Shown: positions 1-6,351, numbered from the stretch's first letter. The stretch is DNA of 11,136 bases from an uncultured Sutterella sp. (GCA_900546995.1 URFF01000058.1:1-11136), one strand, 5' to 3'. The notes: generated by a model not told the origin, from the letters alone. Numbers and translations are program-made.

Positions 1-225
1 TTTTCCGATCGTTAATCCCGGTTTCAAATAGGCGATCCGTTCGTATCGGCCGAAGTTTTCGAATGTCAGTGTCATTGGCAAGCGATCAGCCAGATTTTTA
101 GCAGCATCGTTGTCATTTAAAGTGATGGTATAAATCCGCTCACCAATCACCATTTCAATATCCTGAGCCATCGCAGTCCCCCCAAGTAGAGCTAAGCATA
201 AGGCAATAGAAATCGGTTTAAACAT
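1..225 (-). CDS. Secreted cyclophilin-like-fold protein (partial, C-terminus beyond window)
   Basis: Only the first 75 codons are in the window; the gene runs off the left edge. The start ATG (225-223) follows a perfect AAGGAGG ribosome binding site (237-231) with a 5-nt gap. Residues 1-20 form a signal peptide (hydrophobic ISIALCLALLGG, then the AMA cleavage site before QD), so the protein is probably exported to the periplasm. The mature part begins with a short beta-rich stretch (IEMVIGERIYTITLNDN, then AAKNLADRLPMTLTFENFGRYE). This resembles the cyclophilin-like-fold family (Cyclophil_like2, around 110-130 residues), which is not the classical prolyl isomerase family and has no settled enzymatic function. 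It is divergent from the LysR gene starting at 357, an arrangement in which the regulator commonly controls the divergent gene. The family call rests on remembered resemblance of the N-terminal half only. Confidence 0.75.
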   Translation of the reverse strand, partial: MFKPISIALCLALLGGTAMAQDIEMVIGERIYTITLNDNDAAKNLADRLPMTLTFENFGRYERIAYLKPGLTIGK

Positions 226-251
226 CGTCGCCTCCTTCAGGTGTCGAGATG

Positions 252-280
252 ATCTTATGTCAAAATCGGGATTATGTCTA
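252..280 (-). promoter_or_regulatory. Probable promoter of the cyclophilin-like gene
   Basis: On the minus strand, TAGACA (280-275, 5 of 6 to TTGACA) is separated by 17 nt from TAAGAT (257-252, 4 of 6 to TATAAT). The predicted start of transcription is near 245, giving a leader of about 20 nt that contains the AAGGAGG site. The heptamer GACATAA occurs twice, 17 bp apart (278-272 and 261-255), overlapping both hexamers. Assigned by eye. Confidence 0.4.
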
Positions 281-284
281 ATGA

Positions 285-330
285 GAAATATCATCACTAA
301 TTTATAATAAAAACAAATAAATGATATTTC
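285..330. promoter_or_regulatory. Inverted-repeat operator, probable LysR binding site
   Basis: GAAATATCAT (285-294) and ATGATATTTC (321-330) form a perfect 10-bp inverted repeat with a 26-bp AT-rich spacer that contains TATAAT (303-308). The repeat lies in the intergenic region between the divergent cyclophilin-like and LysR genes. It is centred about 62 bp upstream of the predicted start of the cyclophilin-like transcript. LysR-type regulators typically bind a palindrome near -65 of a divergent target and repress their own gene, so this is the natural candidate operator for the regulator at 357. The 26-bp spacing is wider than a single T-N11-A box, so each arm may be part of a separate subsite. 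Confidence 0.55.
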
Positions 331-356
331 ACCATTGACTCTTTTCTAACCCGACT

Positions 357-1238
357 ATGGATCTGAGAACATTACGTTACTTTGTCGAGATTGCTCGACA
401 GAAAAGTTTCACTTTGGCGGCGCAAAAGCTTTTTGTGACGCAGCCGACTTTATCCCGGCAAATTGCCGAATTAGAAGACGAACTGGGACAGGTGCTTTTT
501 GACCGATCAACGCGGCACATCAAGTTGACGGAAAAAGGACTGTATTTTTATCGTCAGGCGCAAAGCATTTTGGATTTGGTGGAAAAAACCAAATTGGAGA
601 CGATGTCCACTGAAGATTTGCAGGGCGAATTAAATGTGGCAGCCGGCGAAACCCATGCCATGACGTTGGTGGCCGACGTTTTAGAAGCTTTTCAAAGAGA
701 GCATCCCCGCGTTCGGATTAATCTCGTGAGCGCAAACGGCGTGGATGCCGCGGCTAATGTGAGAGTGGGTATTTGTGACTTTGCTGTCATTATTCGTCCG
801 GCGGATTTGGACGACTTGGATTACCTTGTCTTACCCAGGAAAAATACCTGGGGCGTTCTAGCGCGTAAGGATTCCGTTGTTGGACAAAAATCGGGGATTT
901 CCCCGCAGGAACTCAAAAAGATACCGCTATTTGTCCCGCAGCAGCACTTATTAACGTCGGCGATGAAGGATTGGCTTGGGTATTCCTTTGAGTCGCTTAA
1001 CATTGTCGGTTCGTATAACCTTCTTTATAACACCTCGCTCTTGGTTCGAGCCGGTGCCCACGCATTGTGTTTGGACAATATCATTTCGGTAGATGAAGAT
1101 ATCCGTTTCGTACCACTGACTCCCCGATTCACCAACGATGTGGTTATCGCTTGGGCAACCAATCGGCCGAAACGCACCTTAACTGAAGCGTTCCTGAAAA
1201 TGTTGCGCACGGCTCTCAGTCATGCGGAGAATGAGTAG
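357..1238 (+). CDS. LysR-type transcriptional regulator (copy 1)
   Basis: A full-length 293-residue LysR-type regulator. Residues 3-61 are the winged helix-turn-helix DNA-binding domain, with the family pattern AAQKLFVTQPTLSRQI around residues 21-36 and then LFDR and LTEKG. A linker helix covers about 62-88. From about residue 90 to the end is the periplasmic-binding-protein-like effector domain (GELNVAAGE near 90-98). The start fits the usual MDLRTLRYF beginning, but there is no recognisable Shine-Dalgarno sequence before it. It probably responds to a small molecule and controls the divergent cyclophilin-like gene and possibly the flavodoxin-fold gene 74 nt downstream, since no terminator is visible between them. 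It is clearly paralogous to the regulator at 5470-6351. The ligand cannot be told from sequence. Confidence 0.95.
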   Translation: MDLRTLRYFVEIARQKSFTLAAQKLFVTQPTLSRQIAELEDELGQVLFDRSTRHIKLTEKGLYFYRQAQSILDLVEKTKLETMSTEDLQGELNVAAGETHAMTLVADVLEAFQREHPRVRINLVSANGVDAAANVRVGICDFAVIIRPADLDDLDYLVLPRKNTWGVLARKDSVVGQKSGISPQELKKIPLFVPQQHLLTSAMKDWLGYSFESLNIVGSYNLLYNTSLLVRAGAHALCLDNIISVDEDIRFVPLTPRFTNDVVIAWATNRPKRTLTEAFLKMLRTALSHAENE

Positions 1239-1312
1239 AGATAGGCTTTCATTTGGTTTCTTTAGTCAATCGTTCCTGACGTACAATGGAAGCATTCTTT
1301 GGAGAAGCGATT

Positions 1313-1864
1313 ATGAAAATTACGTTATTGATGGGAAGCCCTTATGTCGACGGCAACAACAACCGTTTAGTGGAAGCTTTCACGAAGGGAGCTGAAGAGG
1401 CAGGCCACGAGGTGGTGCGCTTTAATGTCGAACAGATGAACATTTCTCCTTGCACCCGCGCTTATTTTGATCGAATCGCAGCCGGTGAAGATCCCGATAC
1501 CGACGACATGAAGCAAATTTTGGACAGCATCCTCGATTCGCCGATCGTGGTTTTCGCAACGCCTTTGTATTACTTCGGGATGAGCGCTCAACTGAAAACC
1601 GTGGTTGATCGCTTTAATTCGAAATTGTTCGTTTTAATGAAAAAGCCGACGGCGGCGATCTTGCTTGCTAACTGTGGCGGAAGCGCTCCCTGGAGCATGA
1701 ACGGGTTGATTATTCACTTTGACTGCATCTGCCGGTTCCTGCGCTGGCGTGACGGCGGTCACGCGTTGGCTTACGGCTTGTCCGAGCGTTCTATTGAATC
1801 CACCGGCGCTTTGGAAGAAGCGTATCGGTTGGGACTTAACGCTGCCGCTCAAGTTCGTCAATAG
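1313..1864 (+). CDS. Flavodoxin-fold NAD(P)H-dependent FMN reductase family protein
   Basis: A 183-residue flavodoxin-like protein of the NADPH-dependent FMN reductase / iron-sulfur flavoprotein-like group, probably a cytoplasmic FMN-binding oxidoreductase. The phosphate-binding loop GSPYVDGNNN is at residues 8-17. The second FMN loop ATPLYYFGMSAQLKTVVDR is at about 82-100, with the family pattern TPxYxxGMSAQLK. I chose the ATG at 1313 because GGAGAAG (1301-1307) lies 5 nt upstream. An in-frame ATG at 1286 overlaps a possible -10 box (TACAAT, 1282-1287) and would add nine unconvincing residues. Many relatives carry two or three cysteines after the first helix (C-x2-C type); here only C47 is present (ISPCTRAYF). 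The gene follows the LysR gene on the same strand and ends at a strong terminator. The substrate is unknown. Confidence 0.85.
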   Translation: MKITLLMGSPYVDGNNNRLVEAFTKGAEEAGHEVVRFNVEQMNISPCTRAYFDRIAAGEDPDTDDMKQILDSILDSPIVVFATPLYYFGMSAQLKTVVDRFNSKLFVLMKKPTAAILLANCGGSAPWSMNGLIIHFDCICRFLRWRDGGHALAYGLSERSIESTGALEEAYRLGLNAAAQVRQ

Positions 1865-1870
1865 TCAAAA

Positions 1871-1896
1871 AAAAGGGAGCCGATCGACTCCCTTTT
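1871..1896. terminator. Bidirectional intrinsic terminator
   Basis: AAAAGGGAG (1871-1879) and CTCCCTTTT (1888-1896) pair as a perfect 9-bp stem around an 8-nt loop. The A-run on one side and T-run on the other let it work on both strands. It sits 6 nt after the flavodoxin-fold gene stop and 18 nt from the end of the convergent DUF2156 gene, so it can end both transcripts. Confidence 0.85.
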
Positions 1897-1914
1897 CGCT
1901 GCATTAACAAGGCG

Positions 1915-2811
1915 CTATTCAATGACGATGGTGCCTTTTTTGAGTTGCGTCACCGGGTGCCAGTCTTGTTTGGCTTTCCGAAGTCCGGGAATCCCCAAAT
2001 CTTCTTCACGATTCAAATACTCAATACAAGGCGGCAAAGTGGTCGCAAATGCTTGCGCTAAAGCGGGGTAAGCGCCCGGAACTTCGCGCGTGGCTTTTTC
2101 AATATGTACGGCAAGCATATCCGGTGCACAGCGTGCGCCGTATGTCATTCCCAAAACACGACCGTGATCGATCAACATTCCGCCGTAAACGGCTAGTGTT
2201 TCCCAATGAGTCAATACTTTTTTGATGGCTCTAAATTCATATTGCAAGTCTTCGTCCGGTTCACGTTCAGCGTACCACGAGTGAAGAAAATCCATACACG
2301 CTTCGAAATAATCAGGCGTGTAAACCACAAACTCAGCATCCGGACAGGCTTTATAAAAACGTTTGATGAAGTTACGTTTACTATGAAAGTGAGAACCCGC
2401 AAGCTCAACAAAGTCCTGGCAGTTGTACACATAGTCCCAACGATCGGGGTTGTCTTCGATCGTGAGCGTCCGTCCGGGGTAGGCTTCGCTTAAAATCGGT
2501 CGCATTTCATCAATGAGACCGTAAAAAATGAGTGGGCGGTTTTTTGCTGCCGCATCGTGGGCTAATTCATTGAAAATACACTGAGGCACCTCGCCTACGG
2601 CCATCGGCATCACAATCACCGGGCTATCAACGCCAACAAGAGCTCGTTCCAAAATCAAGAAGTCGTTTTTTTCCGCAAAGCGAAGTCGGCGTTTATCGTT
2701 TCGGCTCCAAAGAGACGGCACCGTTAAATCGCAATCACCGCTACCGGCGCTCGGAAGGTATTTATTTAAAATCGCTAAATCGTTATCCGTAAAAGTCTTA
2801 AAAAAATCCAT
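1915..2811 (-). CDS. DUF2156 (phosphatidylglycerol lysyltransferase C-terminal-like, GNAT-fold) protein
   Basis: A 298-residue protein of the DUF2156 / LPG_synthase_C family (COG4866-like), whose fold is a tandem GNAT-type acyltransferase. Recognisable parts are WDYVYNCQDFVELAGSHFHSKRNFIKRF (residues 125-152, family core), the second-domain stretch GGMLIDHGRVLGMTYGAR (210-227), and the ending YLNREEDLGIPGLRKAKQDWHP (265-286). Length and motif order match the stand-alone soluble members, and no membrane segments are seen. It therefore lacks the membrane flippase half of MprF and should not be called a lysyl-PG synthase. Two ATGs are possible. The one at 2811 has AGGA eight bases upstream, while the one at 2820 sits directly against that site, so I prefer 2811. 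The gene is transcribed alone, with its own promoter. The substrate is not known. Confidence 0.85.
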   Translation of the reverse strand: MDFFKTFTDNDLAILNKYLPSAGSGDCDLTVPSLWSRNDKRRLRFAEKNDFLILERALVGVDSPVIVMPMAVGEVPQCIFNELAHDAAAKNRPLIFYGLIDEMRPILSEAYPGRTLTIEDNPDRWDYVYNCQDFVELAGSHFHSKRNFIKRFYKACPDAEFVVYTPDYFEACMDFLHSWYAEREPDEDLQYEFRAIKKVLTHWETLAVYGGMLIDHGRVLGMTYGARCAPDMLAVHIEKATREVPGAYPALAQAFATTLPPCIEYLNREEDLGIPGLRKAKQDWHPVTQLKKGTIVIE

Positions 2812-2880
2812 CACACCCATCCTTTCAAACAGGTGTCATGTTAAAGCAAAGTCTGTGTTTGTGCTTATCCGAACGACCAA

Positions 2881-2910
2881 ATTCTATGACGTCAATAAAA
2901 AAAGACTCAA
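2881..2910 (-). promoter_or_regulatory. Probable promoter of the DUF2156 gene
   Basis: On the minus strand, TTGAGT (2910-2905, 4 of 6) and TAGAAT (2886-2881, 5 of 6) are separated by 18 nt. They lie just downstream of the CMD gene terminator and about 70 bp before the start codon at 2811. A second TTGACG (2895-2890) nearby has no good -10 partner. Confidence 0.4.
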
Positions 2911-2929
2911 TGAGAATCAGTTTGTCAAC

Positions 2930-2979
2930 GAAAACCCCCTCGAAATCCAACGCCGAATCGGTTGGATTGTCGAGGGGGT
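2930..2979 (-). terminator. Intrinsic terminator of the CMD gene
   Basis: A long hairpin: 2934-2951 pairs with 2961-2979 over 18 bp with one bulged G (2969). The outer part is ACCCCCTCGA/TCGAGGGGGT, the inner part AATCCAAC/GTTGGATT, and the loop is 9 nt. In the minus-strand transcript the stem is followed by TTTTCGTT, a short U-tract. It begins about 20 nt beyond the CMD stop codon. Confidence 0.8.
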
Positions 2980-2999
2980 AGAAAAGGAACGATTGTCGA

Positions 3000-3791
3000 T
3001 TAAGCTTTAGCCGGAGCCGCTTCGTTAACCATCGCCAATGCGTTTAAGGTTCTCGGGAATCCGATGTAGGGCACCATGATCACGAGGCAGTTAATGAGCA
3101 TCTTGCGGGTATTACCCACCGAGATGTTGCCGCCGGCGTGGGCCTTAACTTGTGGTTCACACCCGCCCATGGCTGCGATCACCACAAAGGTGAGCAATTC
3201 TCGTTCTTTTAACGATAAGCTGGTACGCGTATACGTGTCACCGAAGCAAAAGCCGCTTAAAAGGTCCACGTTAAGATAACGTTCGTCCGGGCGGGCATTT
3301 TTATGCATTTGCTCAATGGCCGGTCCGAAAATGCCCTTTTGAACGGCCAATCCCTTTTCAAAACGGTCGGCATCGTTAACCGTCGTGCAGTCGGTCAATT
3401 CACCGTTAACGCCTGCGTCCTTTAAAGCTTGAGCAAACACTTTTTCCGCACGGTGAACTTGGGCAATGCCCACATAGGCAAAGCCTTGATAGATGGCTTC
3501 GCGAATTTCAACCGGTTTGATGCCGGCAGCCAATGATTCGCGAATATGTTGCGCTAAAAGGTCATCGGCGCCAAGGGTTGTCAGGGTTGCTGTGGTAATG
3601 AGCGCAATCATTCGGGTGTCAAAACCCACGTGTTGCGGGATATCCTGCTTGGAAAGCCGCTCGAGAATTTGATCCAAAGCCGTATTGCGTTCAGTAGAAA
3701 TTGTTTGAGCCTGAGCACCGGACATCATCGCACCTCCAAAAGCCATTGTGGATACCGCCAAACTGAATTTGCCGAAGTCTCGCCGATTCAT
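3000..3791 (-). CDS. Tat-exported tandem carboxymuconolactone decarboxylase (CMD) domain protein
   Basis: A 263-residue protein with a twin-arginine signal (NRRDFGKFS at residues 2-10, a hydrophobic stretch to about 24, AQA cleavage near 26-28), so it is probably folded in the cytoplasm and exported to the periplasm. Two CMD / AhpD-like domains follow, at about residues 55-125 (TRMIALITTATLTTLG to QVHRAEKVFAQAL) and 175-255 (LSLKERELLTFVVIAAMGG to IGFPRTLNAL). AhpD uses a CxxC pair and a histidine. Here the second domain has C211-E-P-Q and H218, keeping the first cysteine and the histidine but not the second cysteine, and the first domain has no cysteine there. An AhpD-type peroxidase mechanism is therefore unlikely; the true substrate is unknown. 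GGAG lies 7 nt before the ATG. It is a single-gene unit with its own promoter and terminator. Confidence 0.9.
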   Translation of the reverse strand: MNRRDFGKFSLAVSTMAFGGAMMSGAQAQTISTERNTALDQILERLSKQDIPQHVGFDTRMIALITTATLTTLGADDLLAQHIRESLAAGIKPVEIREAIYQGFAYVGIAQVHRAEKVFAQALKDAGVNGELTDCTTVNDADRFEKGLAVQKGIFGPAIEQMHKNARPDERYLNVDLLSGFCFGDTYTRTSLSLKERELLTFVVIAAMGGCEPQVKAHAGGNISVGNTRKMLINCLVIMVPYIGFPRTLNALAMVNEAAPAKA

Positions 3792-3851
3792 AAAAAATCT
3801 CCGTTTGTCGGGAAAATCACCATTGAGGGACCTTTTCCCCCTTTGTTTTGA

Positions 3852-3880
3852 AGTTTAGGGTGAGTCACAGCCTCTGTCCA
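3852..3880 (-). promoter_or_regulatory. Candidate promoter of the CMD gene
   Basis: On the minus strand, TGGACA (3880-3875, 5 of 6) and TAAACT (3857-3852, 4 of 6) are 17 nt apart. This predicts a start near 3845 and a leader of about 54 nt. Other AT-rich -10-like sequences (TATAAA) lie further upstream around 3900-3925, so this choice is tentative. Confidence 0.35.
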
Positions 3881-3882
3881 AT

Positions 3883-3927
3883 ACTCTATGAATAGATTAA
3901 TTTATAGAAAATTTTTATAAATAGAGT
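3883..3927. promoter_or_regulatory. Nested palindromes, candidate regulator binding site upstream of the CMD gene
   Basis: ATTTATA (3900-3906) and TATAAAT (3916-3922) form a perfect inverted repeat with a 9-bp spacer. An outer pair, ACTCTAT (3883-3889) and ATAGAGT (3921-3927), overlaps it. The inner palindrome is centred at 3911, about 66 bp upstream of the predicted CMD transcript start, which is the classical position of a LysR recognition site. Part of this symmetry could be chance in AT-rich DNA. Confidence 0.4.
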
Positions 3928-3965
3928 TAACTGATTGAAAAAGAAGTGTTAATTTTGATATTGAC

Positions 3966-3987
3966 AAAAAAGCTCACCGTCATGTGC
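3966..3987 (-). terminator. Weak candidate terminator after the patatin-like gene
   Basis: In the minus-strand transcript, an imperfect stem (3987-3972, GCACAT pairing with GTGAGC across one A-A mismatch, with a G-T pair) is followed directly by six T residues (3971-3966). It lies about 40 nt beyond the patatin stop codon. The stem is short, so confidence is low. Confidence 0.3.
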
Positions 3988-4027
3988 GACAAATGGGCAA
4001 TAAATAGAGAATTTTAGAAACAGTTGC

Positions 4028-4879
4028 TTAAAGCGATTTCAACCAACCGTGAAAATCATTGAGTCGCAATTGTGTCTCCAGTTTGCCTTGGTTATAAGCC
4101 AATTGGATTTTCTGGGGACTATGAGAAAGTCTTCCGACCGGGATCGGCTCCATCGGGCGGAAAATAAAGAGGTTGCCGGCCTTTTCCTCTTCGTCGATAT
4201 AGCGCAAAGTCTCTTCATAACGGGTCGGACTGTCTTCAAACGCCTGACAGAAATTGGGGTAGCGACGGTAAAAGAATCGGGCCAAAGCGGCATCGCGGTC
4301 TTTGACTTTGTGCTCACGCGTGTGAGTCAGGACCAAAATGCATTTTTTAAATCCGAACGATTGAAGGGCTTTCACCGGAATGCGGTCTGAACATCCCCCG
4401 TCCAAAAGCTTCATACCTTGATAATCAACAACTTCCGATATATAAGGCAATGAGGCTGAAGCCCTTAACGCATCGATTTGTTCAAATAAATTAGTGAGAT
4501 GCAGGTACTCGGGTTTACCGGTTTCGACATTGGTGCAGGTGGCGTAAAAGCGAATCCCCGATCGCTCGAAGGCCTCTTCATCGTAAGGATCGAGTCGCTC
4601 CGGGATATCGTGGTAGCAAAATTGAGTATCGACGAGGTTGCCGGTTTTCAGAAAGTTTTTAAAGCTGAAAAACCGGTCATCTTTGCAAAACTTTTTGTAA
4701 AACCGAAGGCTTCGTCCGCGTTGACCGGAGGCAAAGGACGCTCCGTGAATGGCGCCGGCCGATACACCGATTAAGCCGCCGATGGGAAGATGCAACTCAT
4801 GAAGGACATCCAAAACACCGGCCGCGTACATGGCGCGAACGCCTCCTCCTTCGACAACGAGTCCCAGATTTTTTGTCAT
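4028..4879 (-). CDS. Patatin-like phospholipase family protein
   Basis: A 283-residue patatin-family serine hydrolase (COG4667-like), predicted to hydrolyse acyl esters of lipids. The oxyanion-hole glycines are GGG at residues 11-13 (VVEGGGVRAMYAAGVLD). The nucleophile elbow is GVSAG at 38-42 with catalytic S40. The dyad aspartate is D160 in LLDGG. RQRGRSLRFYKKF-like residues (about 53-64) and the PERLDPYDEEAF segment (93-104) are typical of this subgroup. There is no signal peptide, so it is cytoplasmic or peripherally membrane-associated. The frame stays open upstream to 5062, but those 61 extra residues resemble no patatin and would cover the HU promoter, so I start at the ATG at 4879; its Shine-Dalgarno is weak (AGG about 10 nt upstream). 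It is divergent from the HU gene. No confident promoter was found for it. Confidence 0.9.
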   Translation of the reverse strand: MTKNLGLVVEGGGVRAMYAAGVLDVLHELHLPIGGLIGVSAGAIHGASFASGQRGRSLRFYKKFCKDDRFFSFKNFLKTGNLVDTQFCYHDIPERLDPYDEEAFERSGIRFYATCTNVETGKPEYLHLTNLFEQIDALRASASLPYISEVVDYQGMKLLDGGCSDRIPVKALQSFGFKKCILVLTHTREHKVKDRDAALARFFYRRYPNFCQAFEDSPTRYEETLRYIDEEEKAGNLFIFRPMEPIPVGRLSHSPQKIQLAYNQGKLETQLRLNDFHGWLKSL

Positions 4880-5005
4880 AGCGATTAAGCCTGTCTGAAT
4901 CCTGTGTAAGAAGCGCAGTTTAAGCGTTTTGCCTGAAATGTGTAGTTCAATCCCGAGAACTGTTTCGGTTAAGCAACACTGCCGGCGGCCAATGATGGCG
5001 CTTTC

Positions 5006-5034
5006 TTGTATGGGTGGCGTTTTTTCCGTATAGT
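5006..5034 (+). promoter_or_regulatory. Probable promoter of the HU gene
   Basis: TTGTAT (5006-5011) and TATAGT (5029-5034, 5 of 6 to consensus) are separated by exactly 17 nt. Transcription is predicted to begin near 5041, about 20 nt before the HU start codon, and the leader carries the AAGGA site. Confidence 0.55.
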
Positions 5035-5061
5035 TCGTCGTTCTTTTTGAAAGGAAAACCA

Positions 5062-5340
5062 ATGAACAAATCCGAACTCATTAACTTGGTTGCCGAAAAA
5101 AACGGTCTGGATAAGATTGAAGCCGGCTTGGCTGTTGAAACAATTTTTGAAGCGATTCAAAAAGCCGTTGCTCAAGAAGGCGAAGCGAACTTCGTTGGCT
5201 TTGGATCTTTCAAAGCCGTTGAACGCGCTGAGCGCATCGGACGAAATCCGGCAACCGGCGAAGAGATTCTCATTGAGGCGAGCGTCGTGCCGAAATTCAC
5301 ACCGGGTGCGACTTTTAAAAAAGCTGTCGCCGACAAATAA
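5062..5340 (+). CDS. hup: HU family histone-like DNA-binding protein
   Basis: A 92-residue HU/IHF-family nucleoid protein that binds and bends DNA as a dimer with little sequence preference. The start MNKSELINLVAEKNG is typical of proteobacterial HU. The dimer core motif VGFGSF is at residues 45-50, and the beta-arm with the DNA-intercalating proline is at RNPATG (61-66, P63). The C-terminal VVPKFTPGATFKKAV is also typical. Length is two residues above the usual 90, with about one extra residue near AQEGEANF. AAGGA (5051-5055) lies 6 nt before the ATG; the same frame extends up to 5014, but that would include the promoter. It is a single-gene unit between its own promoter and terminator. Resemblance is to HU rather than IHF, because of the N-terminus and the RNPATG arm. 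Confidence 0.96.
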   Translation: MNKSELINLVAEKNGLDKIEAGLAVETIFEAIQKAVAQEGEANFVGFGSFKAVERAERIGRNPATGEEILIEASVVPKFTPGATFKKAVADK

Positions 5341-5353
5341 CCACCATCTTTGC

Positions 5354-5385
5354 AATCCCCGTCCTTTTTGAACGGGGATTTTTTT
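5354..5385 (+). terminator. Intrinsic terminator of the HU gene
   Basis: AATCCCCGT (5354-5362) and ACGGGGATT (5372-5380) form a perfect 9-bp stem with a 9-nt loop, followed by a T-run ending at 5385. It starts 13 nt after the HU stop codon. Confidence 0.9.
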
Positions 5386-5469
5386 GAGATCTTTTTGTTT
5401 GTACAATTGGCTGTTAGCCTCTCTTGGGTGTTTTTTCCTTTTGAATAACGAGTTTTAAAGGTTCCTTTC

Positions 5470-6351
5470 ATGGATATTCGAGTTCTTCGTTATTTTATTG
5501 CTGCGGTTGAAGCCGAGAGTATTACCGGAGCAGCGGAGCGTCTGCATCTAACTCAGCCCACTCTTTCTCGACAGTTTCAGGAACTCGAAGAAGAACTTGG
5601 ACATAAACTTTTCGTTCGATCGAACAAGAAGTTACGCCTGACCGCCAAAGGTGAGCTTTTCTACGATCGGGCTCGCTCGATTGTTGAACTTTGTGATCGA
5701 ACCAAGCGAGAAATGCTCGAAGAGGATGATTTGGAAGGCGAAATCCGAATTGCGGCCGCTGAAACGGCAGCGCTTAGAAGTTTCGCACGTGCCGTGAAAC
5801 GGTTGCAAAGCGTGGCACCAAAAGTACGTTGCCATATCGTGAGTGGCGCAGAGGTGACCGTGAAGGCGGAATTACATTCGGGGCTAACCGACATCGGTGT
5901 CTTTGTCGGTGCAGCCGACGTGACGGCCTATTCCACCCTTCGGTTGCGCTCAAAAGATGTTTGGGGCGTTTTGACCCGTTCGGATGGTCCTTTTGCCGGT
6001 AAAAGCTTCATTGAACCGAGCGATCTCGTCGGAGAATCCATTCTTTGTTCCAGTCAAGCTTTCGATCGCAACGAGTTTGCCGGTTGGTTCGGACGTCCCC
6101 TATCGGACGTGCGTATCGTCGGAACCTTTAATTTGCTATACAACGCTTACCTTTTGGCTGAAGCCGGTGTCGGTCATGTTTTGGCGCTTAAAGGAATTAT
6201 CAATCCCGAGCCCGCGAGTTCCGTGATTTGGTTACCGCTTTCGCCAAGTCTGGAAGCGGACGTGACAGTGGCCAGGGAGCGAAACCGACGGCTTTCCAAA
6301 CCGGCTGAGCTACTGTTGCAGTTTTTGCGCGAAGAAGAGTTAAAACAATGA
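5470..6351 (+). CDS. LysR-type transcriptional regulator (copy 2)
   Basis: A full-length 293-residue LysR-type regulator, the same length as the one at 357-1238 and aligning to it without gaps over the first 100 residues. The winged helix-turn-helix is at residues 3-61 (AAERLHLTQPTLSRQF at 21-36, then LFVRSNKKLRLTAKG). The effector domain starts near GEIRIAAAE (90-98). Matching landmarks in both copies include WGVL, a NLLYN stretch and (L/V)PL(S/T)P near the C-terminus. AAAGG (5457-5461) lies 8 nt before the ATG and forms a short inverted repeat with CCTTT (5464-5468), which might mask the ribosome site slightly. A possible -10 (TACAAT, 5402-5407) has no good -35. The MFS transporter gene 67 nt downstream on the same strand is the obvious candidate target or co-transcribed partner. 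The ligand is unknown. Confidence 0.95.
   Translation: MDIRVLRYFIAAVEAESITGAAERLHLTQPTLSRQFQELEEELGHKLFVRSNKKLRLTAKGELFYDRARSIVELCDRTKREMLEEDDLEGEIRIAAAETAALRSFARAVKRLQSVAPKVRCHIVSGAEVTVKAELHSGLTDIGVFVGAADVTAYSTLRLRSKDVWGVLTRSDGPFAGKSFIEPSDLVGESILCSSQAFDRNEFAGWFGRPLSDVRIVGTFNLLYNAYLLAEAGVGHVLALKGIINPEPASSVIWLPLSPSLEADVTVARERNRRLSKPAELLLQFLREEELKQ

Noticed and set aside
1282..1287. TACAAT as a promoter -10 for the flavodoxin-fold gene
   Set aside because: No -35 hexamer at 16-18 nt, so it is not listed as a promoter. It was used only as supporting evidence against the ATG at 1286.
2206..2493. 95-codon plus-strand frame antisense to the DUF2156 gene
   Set aside because: It lies wholly inside a well-supported gene on the opposite strand, has no ribosome site and no recognisable domain.
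5014..5061. N-terminal extension of the HU frame to an ATG at 5014
   Set aside because: It would overlap the -10 box at 5029-5034, resembles no HU protein, and the ATG at 5062 has a well-placed AAGGA site.
4880..5062. 61-residue N-terminal extension of the patatin-like frame
   Set aside because: The added sequence has no family resemblance and would run across the HU promoter. The family motif block begins right after the ATG at 4879.
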